The translations under genes were made by a program, and so were the position numbers. A DNA stretch of 64,000 nucleotides from Rhynochetos jubatus. Its lineage: Eukaryota > Chordata > Aves > Eurypygiformes > Rhynochetidae. Below are positions 63,955-64,000 of the stretch, one piece after another; the first letter of the stretch is position 1; every line of letters starts with the position of its first letter. The stretch spans positions 2,852,001 through 2,916,000 of the forward strand of contig CM050666.1 of the NCBI GenBank assembly GCA_027574665.1, in the 5' to 3' direction. The notes under the pieces are model-generated. The model was given only the letters and a program-made list of their open reading frames with translations, ran no database searches and had not been told where the DNA came from.

Positions 63955-64000
63955 CATAGGCCAAGGCTCTTGGAGAAGGGGAAAGCATATGATGGCAATG
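63955..64000 (+). other. Possible beginning of a rightward exon (ASCC2 exon 2?)
   Basis: At the extreme right edge a gtgtccttgcag acceptor-like sequence precedes 46 bases that contain ATG-ATG-GCA-ATG in one frame, and the window ends on that last ATG. If this is the first coding exon of ASCC2, one of these could be its initiator. Nothing beyond the ATGs is available to test homology, so this is positional inference only. Confidence 0.2.

Noticed and set aside
1-64000. CRISPR arrays, bacterial operons, tRNA or rRNA genes
   Set aside because: No regularly spaced repeats, ribosome-binding-site-led gene strings or cloverleaf or rRNA signatures were seen; the DNA is plainly vertebrate.

Overview
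The window looks like a bird genome segment. Three observations support this. (1) There are chicken-repeat-1 (CR1) LINE fragments with the characteristic 3' tail near 19.4-20.0 kb and 25.0-25.8 kb, plus an older CR1-type fragment near 57.4 kb. (2) Otherwise repeat density is low. (3) Coding exons are small and spliced, separated by long AT-rich introns, with two sharp CpG islands. No prokaryotic operon, CRISPR, tRNA or rRNA was seen. The species cannot be fixed. An LTR-type repeat near 36.6-37.6 kb resembles a family I associate with neoavian or passerine genomes, but that is only an impression.

Main gene: the 5' half of MTMR3 (myotubularin-related protein 3, a phosphoinositide 3-phosphatase) lies on the minus strand. 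Seven exons were placed from conserved protein sequence and exact splice sites: 15950-16024 (carries the start ATG as its last codon), 15474-15563, 14191-14307, 7054-7136, 4506-4672, 2430-2526 and 786-899. Their phases join without error and encode about residues 1-224, which is the PH-GRAM domain and the start of the phosphatase domain. The catalytic Cys-containing motif lies beyond the left edge. The promoter is the CpG island at about 54.04-55.2 kb, with a likely first exon ending at 54550. A possible additional 5' exon is proposed at 31611-31700.

Right side: an 8-kb gene-poor spacer (55.2-62.5 kb) is followed by a second CpG island (about 62.5-63.7 kb) with ETS and GC-box motifs and strongly G-rich + strand sequence just downstream. 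In human, ASCC2 lies head-to-head with MTMR3. By synteny this island is probably the ASCC2 promoter, with transcription running off the right edge. A plausible second exon begins at 63955, but no ASCC2 coding sequence can be verified inside the window.

Most interesting signals: (a) from an ATG in the likely first exon, through the candidate 90-nt exon and the 75-nt start exon, the MTMR3 frame is open and in phase, so an N-terminally extended MTMR3 isoform is possible; (b) a long, nearly perfect inverted repeat (46/48-nt arms) abuts the splice donor of that candidate exon; (c) two outward-facing TATA boxes sit in the MTMR3 island; (d) several compact perfect palindromes lie in introns and intergenic DNA.
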